DNA of 64,000 nucleotides. It comes from Gelidibacter sediminis. Lineage in GTDB: Bacteria > Bacteroidota > Bacteroidia > Flavobacteriales > Flavobacteriaceae. Position numbers and translations under genes: made by a program. The stretch is from NCBI RefSeq assembly GCF_004364975.1, contig NZ_SOBW01000011.1, positions 1 to 64,000 of the forward strand, written 5' to 3'. The notes under the pieces are model-generated. The model saw only the letters and a program-made list of their open reading frames with translations, was not told the origin of the DNA and did no database searches. Below are positions 8,424-16,278 of this stretch, piece after piece (position 1 is the stretch's first letter; each line of letters starts with the position of its first letter).

Positions 8424-8978
8424 TTGACTCGCCTTACGCACTGTTTTCGAAATTTAAAGGGCAAGATATAGATACTAGAACGCTGGGACAAGGCACGACA
8501 AAGTGATTGCGACGTTTCTATGCATTCAATATCTATAGTAATAAAGATTGAGCCATCCACACCCCATCAGCAAATAAGCAATCGTATTTATGATGACCAT
8601 ACCACACGCTTCAAAATTTTACGTTGCGTTAACCACCTATTGTTTTACACCTTAACGACCGATTTTTTGGCATGTCCGGTTTTCCGAATGAGCACATTAT
8701 GTAATGTTCTTGAATTTAATTTTTTGAAAAAATGAACTGCGGGAGTTTCAATGAGTCAAATCAAGTCGTAAATTAGGGCTTAAAAACCCTACTATCAGTA
8801 CCTATCAGGATTCTATACCCATATTTTTTTAGAAATTCGTGCACATATTAGTATCCTGATGGGCAGGCGTCTATGTACATGTTTCTAGTAATTAATAATA
8901 TGTTGTAAATATAAAAACATGACCGTTTGGAATAATTCATACAACACTCGTTTTTAAGGCACCTTAATGCTTTTACCA

Positions 8979-9009
8979 TTGTTAATATGAAATATAATGG
9001 TTAACTTTG
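8979..9009 (+). promoter_or_regulatory. Bacteroidota-type promoter
   Basis: TTG at 8979-8981 and TAACTTTG at 9002-9009 are separated by 20 nt and match the Bacteroidota -33 TTG / -7 TAnnTTTG consensus in every defined base. Transcription would start near 9015, 18 nt ahead of the small reading frame at 9033. Confidence 0.55.
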
Positions 9010-9032
9010 TAACTCGTTAATTTTTAACACAT

Positions 9033-9143
9033 ATGACAGCAACTTACTTTCCAAACACCATAAAAAATCCATTAGGATTTGCGCTGTCTTTATTATACTT
9101 ACATGACGATATTTTTTTGAAAAATTCGAAAGAGTTTATTGAT
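9033..9143 (+). CDS. possible 36-aa small protein or sRNA
   Basis: ATG at 9033 opens a 36-codon frame rich in aromatic and hydrophobic residues (TATYFPNTIK, FALSLLYLHDD), ending at TGA 9141-9143. It is neatly packaged: a consensus promoter lies just upstream (8979-9009) and a strong intrinsic terminator begins 5 nt after the stop (9149). That arrangement argues for a real short transcript of about 160-170 nt. It may be a small protein, a small RNA, or a leader for the Rnk-like gene 170 nt further on. I recognise no family. Confidence 0.35.
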
Positions 9144-9148
9144 TAACC

Positions 9149-9186
9149 CCTGTTTCGACTCAAAACAGGGCCATTCTTTATTATTC
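9149..9186 (+). terminator. intrinsic terminator
   Basis: A perfect 8-bp stem, CCCTGTTT (9149-9156) with AAACAGGG (9164-9171), and a 7-nt loop, followed by a T-rich tail (CCATTCTTTATTATTCTT). It ends the short transcript starting near 9015. Confidence 0.65.
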
Positions 9187-9316
9187 TTAAAATTTAATCT
9201 ATTTTTTTATCACTATTATTCGCATTCAAAATCTGGAGCTCAATATTTCGTGCACTATTATGAATGTTGAGTCAGTACTACATAGTATAAAGAAAGAAAA
9301 ACAAACAAAAGATATT

Positions 9317-9691
9317 ATGTCAAAAAATGTAATTTTAACAACTGGAATATACGATATGATTAAGGATCATGTACGAAGAAACAAAGTAACCAAACAGGAA
9401 GAAGAACTATTACTTCAAGAGTTAAAAACCGCCAACCAAGTACTTAGGCGAGACTTACCCGATGATGTGGTAACTGTAAACCGCCGTGTAAAAATTAAAG
9501 ATCACACTGAGAACAAAGAAAAAGAATACATGTTTGTCTCAACTACTAAGGTGAACAATAAAAAAGGTAAATTATCAATTTTATGCGATGTAGCCGTTGC
9601 CACAATAGGAAGACAAGTAGGTGATATTATTCATTGGCCTTTTAGGGATGGAGAAAGAAAACTAGAAATTTTAAGGGTCGAAAATATTTAA
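9317..9691 (+). CDS. GreA/GreB C-terminal-fold (Rnk-like) factor
   Basis: A 124-aa protein with the FKBP-like C-terminal domain of GreA/GreB transcript-cleavage factors but without the N-terminal coiled coil, as in Rnk (regulator of nucleoside diphosphate kinase). Family-like segments include DDVVTVNRRVKIKD, VATIGRQVGDIIHWPFRDGE and the closing LEILRVENI. Rnk-type proteins bind RNA polymerase but lack cleavage activity. I place the start at the ATG at 9317 (MSKNVILTTGIYDMIKDH), where family-like sequence begins. The same frame also has ATG at 9260, which would add 19 charged residues of no recognisable homology. It is followed by its own terminator. Confidence 0.7.
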   Translation: MSKNVILTTGIYDMIKDHVRRNKVTKQEEELLLQELKTANQVLRRDLPDDVVTVNRRVKIKDHTENKEKEYMFVSTTKVNNKKGKLSILCDVAVATIGRQVGDIIHWPFRDGERKLEILRVENI

Positions 9692-9705
9692 TTGTCATCA
9701 ATAAG

Positions 9706-9750
9706 AAAAAGAGTCTTTGTTTTAAAAATGCAAAGGCTCTTTTTAATTTT
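9706..9750 (+). terminator. intrinsic terminator after the Rnk-like gene
   Basis: AAAGAGTCTTTG pairs with CAAAGGCTCTTT (one mismatch) across an 11-nt loop and runs into TTTTTAATTTTT. It lies 15 nt after the stop at 9691. Confidence 0.75.
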
Positions 9751-9936
9751 TAAGCATGCATTCTATTTAATAAATGCTAATTGAGTCTGAGATTGAAATT
9801 CCCAGCATTAAAATTCCTTATGGAATTTGTTCCTTTTTTATTATCTTCGATATATGAGACTTGATATTAAGGGATGAGCAGACATACGACATATCGCTTT
9901 AATAAATATCTGCAATTATGATTATAGAACTTAAGA

Positions 9937-10197
9937 ATGGCATTTATGAGTAATCTAAAAAACATCAAAACCGAAATTGAAAAATACGCGAGCAATTCAA
10001 ATTTGACAGAATTGCAAATCGTTGAAAAACTGGAAAAACACTTCTTTGATAAAAAAGTTCGTGCGAATTTAAAACTTTATAAAAAAGGAACTAAGAAAGT
10101 GAGCGACATTACCAAAGACCTAAAAATCTCTCCCAGAAAATTTTACGCAATTTTGCAAAAGAAAAACATAGAGCATAAAAAATATAATAAAAAATAG
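9937..10197 (+). CDS. small basic protein with HTH-like C-terminus
   Basis: An 86-aa (or 83-aa, from the ATG at 9946) very basic protein. The C-terminal half, KKVSDITKDLKISPRKFYAI followed by LQKKNIEHKK, has the spacing of a helix-turn-helix with a likely recognition helix at SPRKFYAILQKK. The N-terminal half (IKTEIEKYASNSNLTELQIV) looks helical. No family is recognised with certainty; a DNA-binding role is inferred from the charge and HTH-like pattern. It stands alone, with about 245 nt of AT-rich sequence upstream and no visible operon partner. Confidence 0.5.
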   Translation: MAFMSNLKNIKTEIEKYASNSNLTELQIVEKLEKHFFDKKVRANLKLYKKGTKKVSDITKDLKISPRKFYAILQKKNIEHKKYNKK

Positions 10198-10414
10198 TTA
10201 ATTTGTATATGCAATTTTACACTCGATATCATATAAACCCCATATTTATCTGTATCTAAACTTAACCAATTCTAAAAATTCCTAATAGCCCCCTATTTAT
10301 ATTATAAAAGAGCTTAATAAATGAATGCCCTTGATCGGGCTATTAATAGAAGTACGTATTTAGTTAAACAAATGAAATATCTCTTATTTCAATTCCAACC
10401 ACCTCCCCTCAACT

Positions 10415-12496
10415 ATGAAAAGACTTATTACCATTTTAAAAGCCAATTGTTTTTGGATAGTCATTCTTTCAATCACACCTCAACTGTTTTCACAAGCAAC
10501 GTTGTTACAAGTGATTCCTGAAGTACAACAATTTGAATTTAAAAATAAAAACTATAAACTCCCTAAAATCGTTAAAATAAAAATCAATACTGAAACGAAT
10601 GATAGCCTAGTAAACATTGCTACCCAATTAAAGGAGGAGATGTTTAACATGTTTCAAATTGAAGCTCATATTTCAACCACCTCAGCACGCCACGCAACAG
10701 CATCAAACGAAATTTTGTTATCCTATAATAACGGGGTCTCAAAAAATAAGGAAGCTTATACACTCGACATTGATACCAACAATGGAATAACTATTGAAGG
10801 CGCATCCAAAATTGGGGTCCTTTGGGCCACACGGACGCTTTTGCAGCTTAGAAAAAACCATAAAAACGAAATCCCCTCCGGATTCATCACAGACTATCCT
10901 GATTATCCCAATCGTGGCTTTATGTTGGATGTGGGTAGAAAGTTTTTCTCCATAGATTATTTAAGAAATTATGTAAAAATACTGTCCTATTATAAATTGA
11001 ACGAATTTCACGTCCATTTAAATGATAATGCTTTTAAAACCTACTATGATAATGATTGGTCAAAAACCTATGCTGCATTTAGATTAGAGAGCGACACCTA
11101 CCCTGGCTTAGCGGCTGAAGACGGTCATTATACAAAAGAGGAATTCCGCGATTTACAATGCTTAGGAATGCAATATGGCGTAAATGTCATTCCTGAAATA
11201 GACATTCCTGCGCACTCTTTGGCATTTACTCGCTATAATCCTGAATTGAAAGCTTCAGCGCCTTATGCTGATGATCATTTAGACATCCTAAATGATGAAA
11301 AGTTGCCTATGATCTACAATTTCTTCGACAAGCTTTTTGATGAATATATTAAGGGTGACAACCCTGTTTTTATCGGTCCTGACGTTCATATTGGTACCGA
11401 TGAGTATATCAAAGAAGGGAAAGGGCGAGATGTGGATAACGCCCAAGCAAAGCGCTTTCGTGAATTTACCAATCACTATTTAAAATACATCGCCAATTCA
11501 GGTAAAACGCCACGTCTTTGGGGTGGATTGGAATGGTTAAAGGATACGCCATTAACACATGTTAAACCTGTTGGCAATGCCATCATGAACGCTTGGAGTA
11601 AAGATTGGGTGAATGCGGAAAAAATGCTTGACGATGATTTTAAAATCATTTCTACTCCAGACAGTTGGTTGTACATTGTACCTGCCGCAGGATACTACAG
11701 AGATTTCTTAGATATTGAATGGCTTTACACCAATTACAGACCAGAAAAAGTAAACACCTCTTTAACATTACCAGACTTCCAACCAGGGCTTTTAGGGTCA
11801 ACTTTTGCGGTGTGGAATGATGTTTCTGGCAATGGAATTTCTCAATTGGATGTGCATTACCGTACCATGCCTGCTTTAAAAGTATTGGGCACAAAAAACT
11901 GGAAAGGAGCACCTAGCAAAAGTTATGAGGCGTACAAACAATTGGCCAACGCTGATTCTGACGGCCCTAAAACAAATTTAACTGGTAATTTCACTAACCA
12001 AGAATTGGATGACATTGCTTCAAAAATTGGTCAAAAACCGGTCCGATTTGATGGTAAGAAAGAAGTTAATCTAGGTGGTACCAATTTAGGATACACTTAT
12101 GATGTCTCTTTTGATGTTAATCCGAAAAAAGGAAATAAACAAAATGCTCTCCTTTTCCAAAGTAACTACGGAATTATTACTTTAAACACAGATGGTACCG
12201 GTAAATTAGGATTTTCACGCGATGGCTACACCTATACATTTAATTTTATTCCACAGGAAAAAAGCTGGCAAAACGTTCGTATTGTAGGCGATTATAAAAG
12301 TGTGACACTCTATGTAGATGGCAGTGAAAAAGAGCAATTAACGGCCTACAAAAAAACAGAGGGACTACCTAACGGCTTCAACTTTCAACAAACATTAACC
12401 TTCCCATTAGAGAAGGTTGGCGATCGTGAAAATGGGTTTAAAGGAGCCATGAAAAACCTACAATTAAGTACTACTAATTTTCAAAAAATGAAATAA
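10415..12496 (+). CDS. GH20 beta-N-acetylhexosaminidase with C-terminal LamG-like module
   Basis: A 693-aa exported enzyme, predicted to remove terminal GlcNAc/GalNAc from chitin-type oligosaccharides or glycoconjugates. The N-terminus is a signal peptide (ILKANCFWIVILSITPQLFS). A GH20 N-terminal domain (GH20b-like, about 35-155) precedes the (beta/alpha)8 catalytic domain, which starts at YPDYPNRGFMLDVGRKFF (about 160). The substrate-assisted catalytic pair is seen in HIGTDEY as D329-E330, with IPEIDIPAHS and LWGGLEW also conserved. The last 180 residues form a beta-rich region resembling a laminin-G/concanavalin domain (VSFDVNPKKG through WQNVRIVGDYKSVTLYVDG), perhaps carbohydrate-binding. 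The T in HIGTDE replaces the G common in the family. It appears to be transcribed alone. Confidence 0.88.
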   Translation: MKRLITILKANCFWIVILSITPQLFSQATLLQVIPEVQQFEFKNKNYKLPKIVKIKINTETNDSLVNIATQLKEEMFNMFQIEAHISTTSARHATASNEILLSYNNGVSKNKEAYTLDIDTNNGITIEGASKIGVLWATRTLLQLRKNHKNEIPSGFITDYPDYPNRGFMLDVGRKFFSIDYLRNYVKILSYYKLNEFHVHLNDNAFKTYYDNDWSKTYAAFRLESDTYPGLAAEDGHYTKEEFRDLQCLGMQYGVNVIPEIDIPAHSLAFTRYNPELKASAPYADDHLDILNDEKLPMIYNFFDKLFDEYIKGDNPVFIGPDVHIGTDEYIKEGKGRDVDNAQAKRFREFTNHYLKYIANSGKTPRLWGGLEWLKDTPLTHVKPVGNAIMNAWSKDWVNAEKMLDDDFKIISTPDSWLYIVPAAGYYRDFLDIEWLYTNYRPEKVNTSLTLPDFQPGLLGSTFAVWNDVSGNGISQLDVHYRTMPALKVLGTKNWKGAPSKSYEAYKQLANADSDGPKTNLTGNFTNQELDDIASKIGQKPVRFDGKKEVNLGGTNLGYTYDVSFDVNPKKGNKQNALLFQSNYGIITLNTDGTGKLGFSRDGYTYTFNFIPQEKSWQNVRIVGDYKSVTLYVDGSEKEQLTAYKKTEGLPNGFNFQQTLTFPLEKVGDRENGFKGAMKNLQLSTTNFQKMK

Positions 12497-12669
12497 TTAA
12501 TAAACAATAGAGACTACAGCTATTTATGGGCTAAAGCTTCATTAAGATTTTTCCTTTAAAGCGCTTGTTGCTATTTGAGTATTGTCTTATTAATTCATAT
12601 AAGATATAACCCCACCATCAATATATTATTTAGGAATCGCGAAAAACTTACTAAAATTTATATGCAACA

Positions 12670-12827
12670 CATTTGATGCTAATTGTTTTGTGGTCGAAAC
12701 TGGATTAAAAAACATTCCTGCCACCATTTTGTACCAGAGCTTCGGCTTTAAAGAAGTCTCTCAATGGAACACGGAACAAGGTATTAGAAAAATAAAATTT
12801 GAACGGTCAACTAAAAACCAGAATTAA
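12670..12827 (+). pseudogene. GNAT acetyltransferase C-terminal fragment
   Basis: Without a start codon, the frame ending at TAA 12825-12827 reads FVVETGLKNIPATILYQSFG followed by FKEVSQWNTEQGIRKIKFER, the typical last 50 residues of a GNAT enzyme (alpha-4 and beta-6/7 region). Nothing upstream (12497-12669) encodes the acetyl-CoA-binding half, so this is a relic. It ends six nt before the next gene. Confidence 0.6.
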
Positions 12828-12832
12828 ACTTC

Positions 12833-13363
12833 ATGAAATATCTCTTTACTATAGTAGTTATTCTAATTTCCAATTTGTCTCTTGGTCAAGTAGAAAAAAC
12901 ATCAGATACTTTAGAAATCTGGACTGTTTTCAGTATTGGTAATTTCATCAACCAAAATGCAGAGAAAATCATTGAAAAAAATTGGCCGTTTAAAATAAAA
13001 GGTATCGCTGGTGATGCATTTTCAGAAGAACTTATTGATGATATTCAGATGCATAACGAAAAGGTTTGGAACTACTTGGATTCTAATGGCTATTCGGATT
13101 CCAAGAAAACATTTGAAACGGATTTACTTTCAGAGATTAAACGAATTAAGAACGCCGTAGAAATCTCAAATTCTAACCCCGAAATAGCTGATTTGTTAAT
13201 AACACTTAAAAATAACAAGCGTCAAAACCACACTGAATTGACTAAGATTAATGTGCATACCTACCAGTTTAAATTATACAGTTTTGAAGTCGATAAACCG
13301 GAAAACGGTGAGAAGCTCGAAAAAATATTCAGGGTTAATGTGGTTACAAATACCATTGAATAA
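12833..13363 (+). CDS. exported protein of unknown function
   Basis: A 176-aa protein with a clear Sec signal peptide (MKYLFTIVVILISNLSLGQ, cleavage about residue 19), so it should be periplasmic or surface-associated. The mature part is acidic and mixed alpha/beta, with no cysteines, no membrane segment and no motif I recognise (WTVFSIGNFINQNAEKIIEK near the N-terminus, INVHTYQFKLYSFEVDK near the C-terminus). It follows the GNAT relic and is followed by 260 nt of AT-rich non-coding DNA. No function is proposed. Confidence 0.65.
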   Translation: MKYLFTIVVILISNLSLGQVEKTSDTLEIWTVFSIGNFINQNAEKIIEKNWPFKIKGIAGDAFSEELIDDIQMHNEKVWNYLDSNGYSDSKKTFETDLLSEIKRIKNAVEISNSNPEIADLLITLKNNKRQNHTELTKINVHTYQFKLYSFEVDKPENGEKLEKIFRVNVVTNTIE

Positions 13364-13622
13364 TTAATAATCTCTCCTGACAAATAAAGCCGAGGTTTTT
13401 TTTTTAGTATCAAGTTAATTAAGAAGCTTAATTGAGATTCAACCCATTTGTTAGCGGAGATAATAGTCCATACTATAATATTAAAGTCTTAAAAAACAAA
13501 AACTTTTAGATATTGACTACTCAGTAAAAAATCATTACCTATATTAGAAGTCTAACACCTGATTTCGACTGCAATTTTAACCTCTATTTTGCTGGTAAGC
13601 ATCATAATTTAAAGGATATCAC

Positions 13623-13841
13623 ATGGTAAAACTTTGGATCATAGCACTTTCTCTTTTTGTTGTCATCACATTTATATATTGGAAGCTCACCTATAATTAT
13701 GGCGAGAAAGAGTATGGTAAAAGAATGTGGAAACAATGGGGTACTCGAACTTATTATTGGCATGGCGCACTTTTAATTAGTGGTGCTATTACAGTAGCTT
13801 TACTTTATTTATTAAGATGGGCTAATATTTTGACGGTTTAG
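13623..13841 (+). CDS. small two-helix membrane protein
   Basis: A 72-aa protein with two hydrophobic helices (about residues 4-22 and 48-66) joined by a charged loop (YNYGEKEYGKRMWKQWGTRT, which includes aromatic residues). It is probably an inner-membrane protein with both ends on the same side. The ATG at 13623 follows GATATCACATGG without a Shine-Dalgarno, as is common in this phylum. No family is recognised and no partner is adjacent. Confidence 0.6.
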   Translation: MVKLWIIALSLFVVITFIYWKLTYNYGEKEYGKRMWKQWGTRTYYWHGALLISGAITVALLYLLRWANILTV

Positions 13842-13902
13842 TAACTAGGCCCGACTTTAAAATTTACGACATCGAGCAATTCCAGACAATGCTGAAAATC
13901 AA

Positions 13903-13934
13903 TTTGCATAACAAGACATTAAGCATTAATTTTG
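13903..13934 (+). promoter_or_regulatory. promoter of the tyrS leader
   Basis: TTTG at 13903-13906, a 20-nt spacer, and TAATTTTG at 13927-13934 match the Bacteroidota -33/-7 consensus fully. The start of transcription should lie at about 13940-13942, almost on top of the leader-peptide ATG at 13943 and about 175 nt upstream of tyrS. Confidence 0.65.
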
Positions 13935-13942
13935 CATCTGCA

Positions 13943-14047
13943 ATGAAAAGATTAAATAACATATTACGCCTTCCTTTTTTCAGCACTTATTATGAGCTCA
14001 TAATAATTGCTCGGAATGGCTATGTATGGACCTCAGTAAATACCTGA
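13943..14047 (+). CDS. putative tyrS leader peptide (34 aa)
   Basis: A 34-codon frame opens 9 nt after a consensus -7 box, so its mRNA would be nearly leaderless, and ends at TGA 14045-14047, 27 nt before the terminator hairpin that precedes tyrS. The central part is rich in aromatic codons: Phe12-Phe13, then adjacent Tyr16-Tyr17 (TAT TAT, 13988-13993), later Tyr27 and Trp29. Consecutive codons for the amino acid of the downstream synthetase are the classic signature of a ribosome-stalling leader peptide. Codons 23-24 (GCT CGG, 14009-14014) form the strand that can disrupt the terminator. The peptide probably has no function other than sensing; no homology is claimed. Confidence 0.5.
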   Translation: MKRLNNILRLPFFSTYYELIIIARNGYVWTSVNT

Positions 14048-14105
14048 CAACTATAAAATATGATATCATAACCAAAAAGCCCGAGCCTATGCTCTGGCTT
14101 TTTTT
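14009..14105 (+). promoter_or_regulatory. terminator/antiterminator switch upstream of tyrS
   Basis: The terminator is a stem of AAAAAGCCCGAGC (14074-14086) with GCTCTGGCTTTTT (14091-14103) and a 4-nt loop, ending in a run of T, 12 nt before the tyrS ATG. Its left arm contains CCGAGC (14081-14086), the exact complement of GCTCGG at 14009-14014 inside the leader peptide frame, so an alternative antiterminator pairing is possible. No promoter fits between the terminator and tyrS, so tyrS transcripts from the promoter at 13903 must read through it. Confidence 0.55.
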
Positions 14106-14116
14106 ATTTAAAAAAA

Positions 14117-15349
14117 ATGGTAACACTTAAGAAATTAAAACAAAATGTAGAGATCATTCTACCTGAAAACGGGTTGGAAACAAAGATAAACCAAGCAAAA
14201 AAGGAGAAACGAAAACTCATTATCAAACTAGGTTTTGATCCTACAGCACCAGACCTGCATTTGGGACATGCTGTAGTATTGAAAAAACTCAAACAATTTC
14301 AAGACTTAGGTCACCACATTGTCATTTTGGTTGGAAGTTTTACAGCGCAAATTGGTGATCCAACAGGTAAAAACCAAAGTAGAAAACCGTTATCGGCCAA
14401 AGACGTACAGCACAATGCAGAAACTTACCTTAACCAACTATCAAAAATAATAAATGTTGATCAGGCTGAAATTGTGTTCAATTCTGAATGGCTAGATCGA
14501 CTTTATTTCTCTGAGGCCATTCAAATGTTATCAAAAGTAACCGTTGCCCAATTGATGCACAGAAATGATTTCAATAAACGATTTACAGAAAACCTACCCA
14601 TTGCGATGCACGAACTGGTGTACCCCATTTTGCAAGGCTACGATTCTGTAAAAATTGAGGCCGATATTGAAATGGGTGGTACAGACCAACTTTTCAACTG
14701 TACAATGGGCAGACAATTACAAGAGTCTTTCAAGATGCAGCCCCAAACGGTGATGTGCATGCCTTTATTAAAAGGATTGGACGGCAAAGAAAAAATGAGT
14801 AAGTCGCTTCACAATACTATAGGGTTAACAGATGCGCCCAATGACATGTTTGGAAAGACCATGTCTATTCCGGATAGCTTAATTGAAGAATTTTTGCAGT
14901 TAACCACTGATTTTTCGATTGCCGAAAAAGCGGCCCTTAAGTCACGATTGACCGAAGGTGAAAATCCTATGAACATTAAAAAAACCATTGCCAAAAACAT
15001 CATTAAGCAATATCATAATGAGAGCGCTGCTATAGCTGCTGAAGCTTTTTTTAGCGCCCAATTCCAGAACAAACGTTTTGAAAAAAAGGTATTTGAGCCC
15101 GTAAATTTGAACACTATTAAGACTGAAGATGGAGAGATAAAAATTGTGGATCTATGTTCCCAATTAAAAGCAGACTCAAGCAAATCAGACATCAGAAGAC
15201 TAATTGAGAATGGCGCCGTACAGATCAATGATCAGAAAGAGACCCAACCCTTAAATACCATCAAGCTAAAAAGTGAGACAAAAATCAAAATAGGCAAAAG
15301 AGATTTTTTTGAATTAGTAGCGACTGATCACTCCTTAAAAAGCTTCTGA
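14117..15349 (+). CDS. tyrS: tyrosyl-tRNA synthetase (TyrZ-like type)
   Basis: A 410-aa class I aminoacyl-tRNA synthetase that charges tRNA-Tyr. The Rossmann fold contains the HIGH variant H48-L-G-H51 (DPTAPDLHLGH), followed by GSFTAQIGDPTG, YPILQGYDSV and the KMSKS loop K226-MSKS. A C-terminal S4-like RNA-binding region (about 340-400, KSDIRRLIENGAVQINDQ) closes the protein. The LGFDPTAPDLHLGH pattern and length place it with the TyrRS group often called TyrZ, rather than the longer TyrS type; whether the genome has a second TyrRS cannot be seen here. It is preceded by an apparent attenuator with consecutive Tyr codons in a leader peptide, so expression should rise when charged tRNA-Tyr falls. 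Confidence 0.93.
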   Translation: MVTLKKLKQNVEIILPENGLETKINQAKKEKRKLIIKLGFDPTAPDLHLGHAVVLKKLKQFQDLGHHIVILVGSFTAQIGDPTGKNQSRKPLSAKDVQHNAETYLNQLSKIINVDQAEIVFNSEWLDRLYFSEAIQMLSKVTVAQLMHRNDFNKRFTENLPIAMHELVYPILQGYDSVKIEADIEMGGTDQLFNCTMGRQLQESFKMQPQTVMCMPLLKGLDGKEKMSKSLHNTIGLTDAPNDMFGKTMSIPDSLIEEFLQLTTDFSIAEKAALKSRLTEGENPMNIKKTIAKNIIKQYHNESAAIAAEAFFSAQFQNKRFEKKVFEPVNLNTIKTEDGEIKIVDLCSQLKADSSKSDIRRLIENGAVQINDQKETQPLNTIKLKSETKIKIGKRDFFELVATDHSLKSF

Positions 15350-15470
15350 TTAGTCCAGGAGTGGATAGCAATTCGCACTAAAATCTCTACCATTATTAAA
15401 ATATCACATCAGTCATTTGCTATAAAAATTGTAACTTGTTTAAAACTATAAGTATTTCATCGCTAATGGC

Positions 15471-15509
15471 ATGGCCTCTTAAAAAAGAAATTAAGGGGGC
15501 CATCATTTT
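15471..15509 (+). terminator. possible terminator after tyrS
   Basis: ATGGCCTCTT (15471-15480) pairs with AAGGGGGCCAT (15493-15503) with one bulge, followed by CATTTTT. It lies 120 nt after the tyrS stop. The rest of 15350-15648 shows no gene. Confidence 0.4.
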
Positions 15510-15648
15510 TACAGCAATTGCAAAGTATGGATACTTATCGAAAAATTTTCTGTTTTATTTAGTGACAGATTCCTTTACGGAATACGGAGTTAAAACCTGA
15601 GTAGTATCGCGGCACTAAAGTAGGACAGTGAACCACAATCCAAACACC

Positions 15649-16278
15649 ATGAAATTAACACTTTATATTTTCATAGTTCTGACAAGCCTGAACTCTTGCC
15701 AATCTCAAACCAAGCAAGCGCCCGCTCCTCAGATTGTGGGTGGCCCTTGTCAGGGTTGTGAAGCGCTTTTGGAATATGGTGATAAAAAGCTGTCACCCAT
15801 TGACACACTTCCAGATTATGCGTCCACCAAACCTAAATTAAAGTTGACCGGGACTGTGTTTGAAAAGGATGGAAAAACACCGGCCAAAGATGTTATTTTA
15901 TACATTTACCAAACTGATCGGAATGGGATTTATAGTACCAAAGGCAATGAAAAGGGTTGGGCTAAAAGACATGGTTACAATCGTGGATGGATCCAAACCG
16001 ATGCTACGGGAACATATACGTTTTATACGTTCAGACCGGCGGCGTATCCAAATAGATTGGACCCGGAACACATCCACATTACTGTAAAAGAACCCAATAC
16101 AAATGCTTATTATATTGATAGTATAGTTTTTGACGATGACTCCTTATTAACTAAAGATCAAAGAAATAGACTAGAGTATCGTGGCGGTTCAGGCATTGTA
16201 AAACCAATACTTAAAAATGATCTCCTGACCGTAAAACGGGATATTGTTTTAGGACTAAACATTCCAGACTATGAATAA
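15649..16278 (+). CDS. intradiol ring-cleavage dioxygenase-like lipoprotein
   Basis: A 209-aa lipoprotein (signal peptide with lipobox LNSC, Cys17) whose mature part has the intradiol dioxygenase beta-sandwich fold (PF00775-like), as in protocatechuate and catechol dioxygenases. It shows LTGTVFEKDGKTPAKDVILY, QTDRNGIYST, TYTFYTFRPAAYP and DPEHIHITVKE. The family's Fe(III) ligands Tyr, Tyr, His, His can be placed at about Tyr94, Tyr132, His141 and His143. Start at ATG 15649; the frame is open 21 nt further upstream but that would spoil the signal peptide. Extracytoplasmic members are common in Bacteroidota and their substrate is unknown. It overlaps the YceI gene by 8 nt. Confidence 0.72.
   Translation: MKLTLYIFIVLTSLNSCQSQTKQAPAPQIVGGPCQGCEALLEYGDKKLSPIDTLPDYASTKPKLKLTGTVFEKDGKTPAKDVILYIYQTDRNGIYSTKGNEKGWAKRHGYNRGWIQTDATGTYTFYTFRPAAYPNRLDPEHIHITVKEPNTNAYYIDSIVFDDDSLLTKDQRNRLEYRGGSGIVKPILKNDLLTVKRDIVLGLNIPDYE

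Noticed and set aside
8520-8735. 71-codon frame between the AarF gene and the mini-gene
   Set aside because: Composition and residue pattern look random, no start context, no homology; treated as non-coding.
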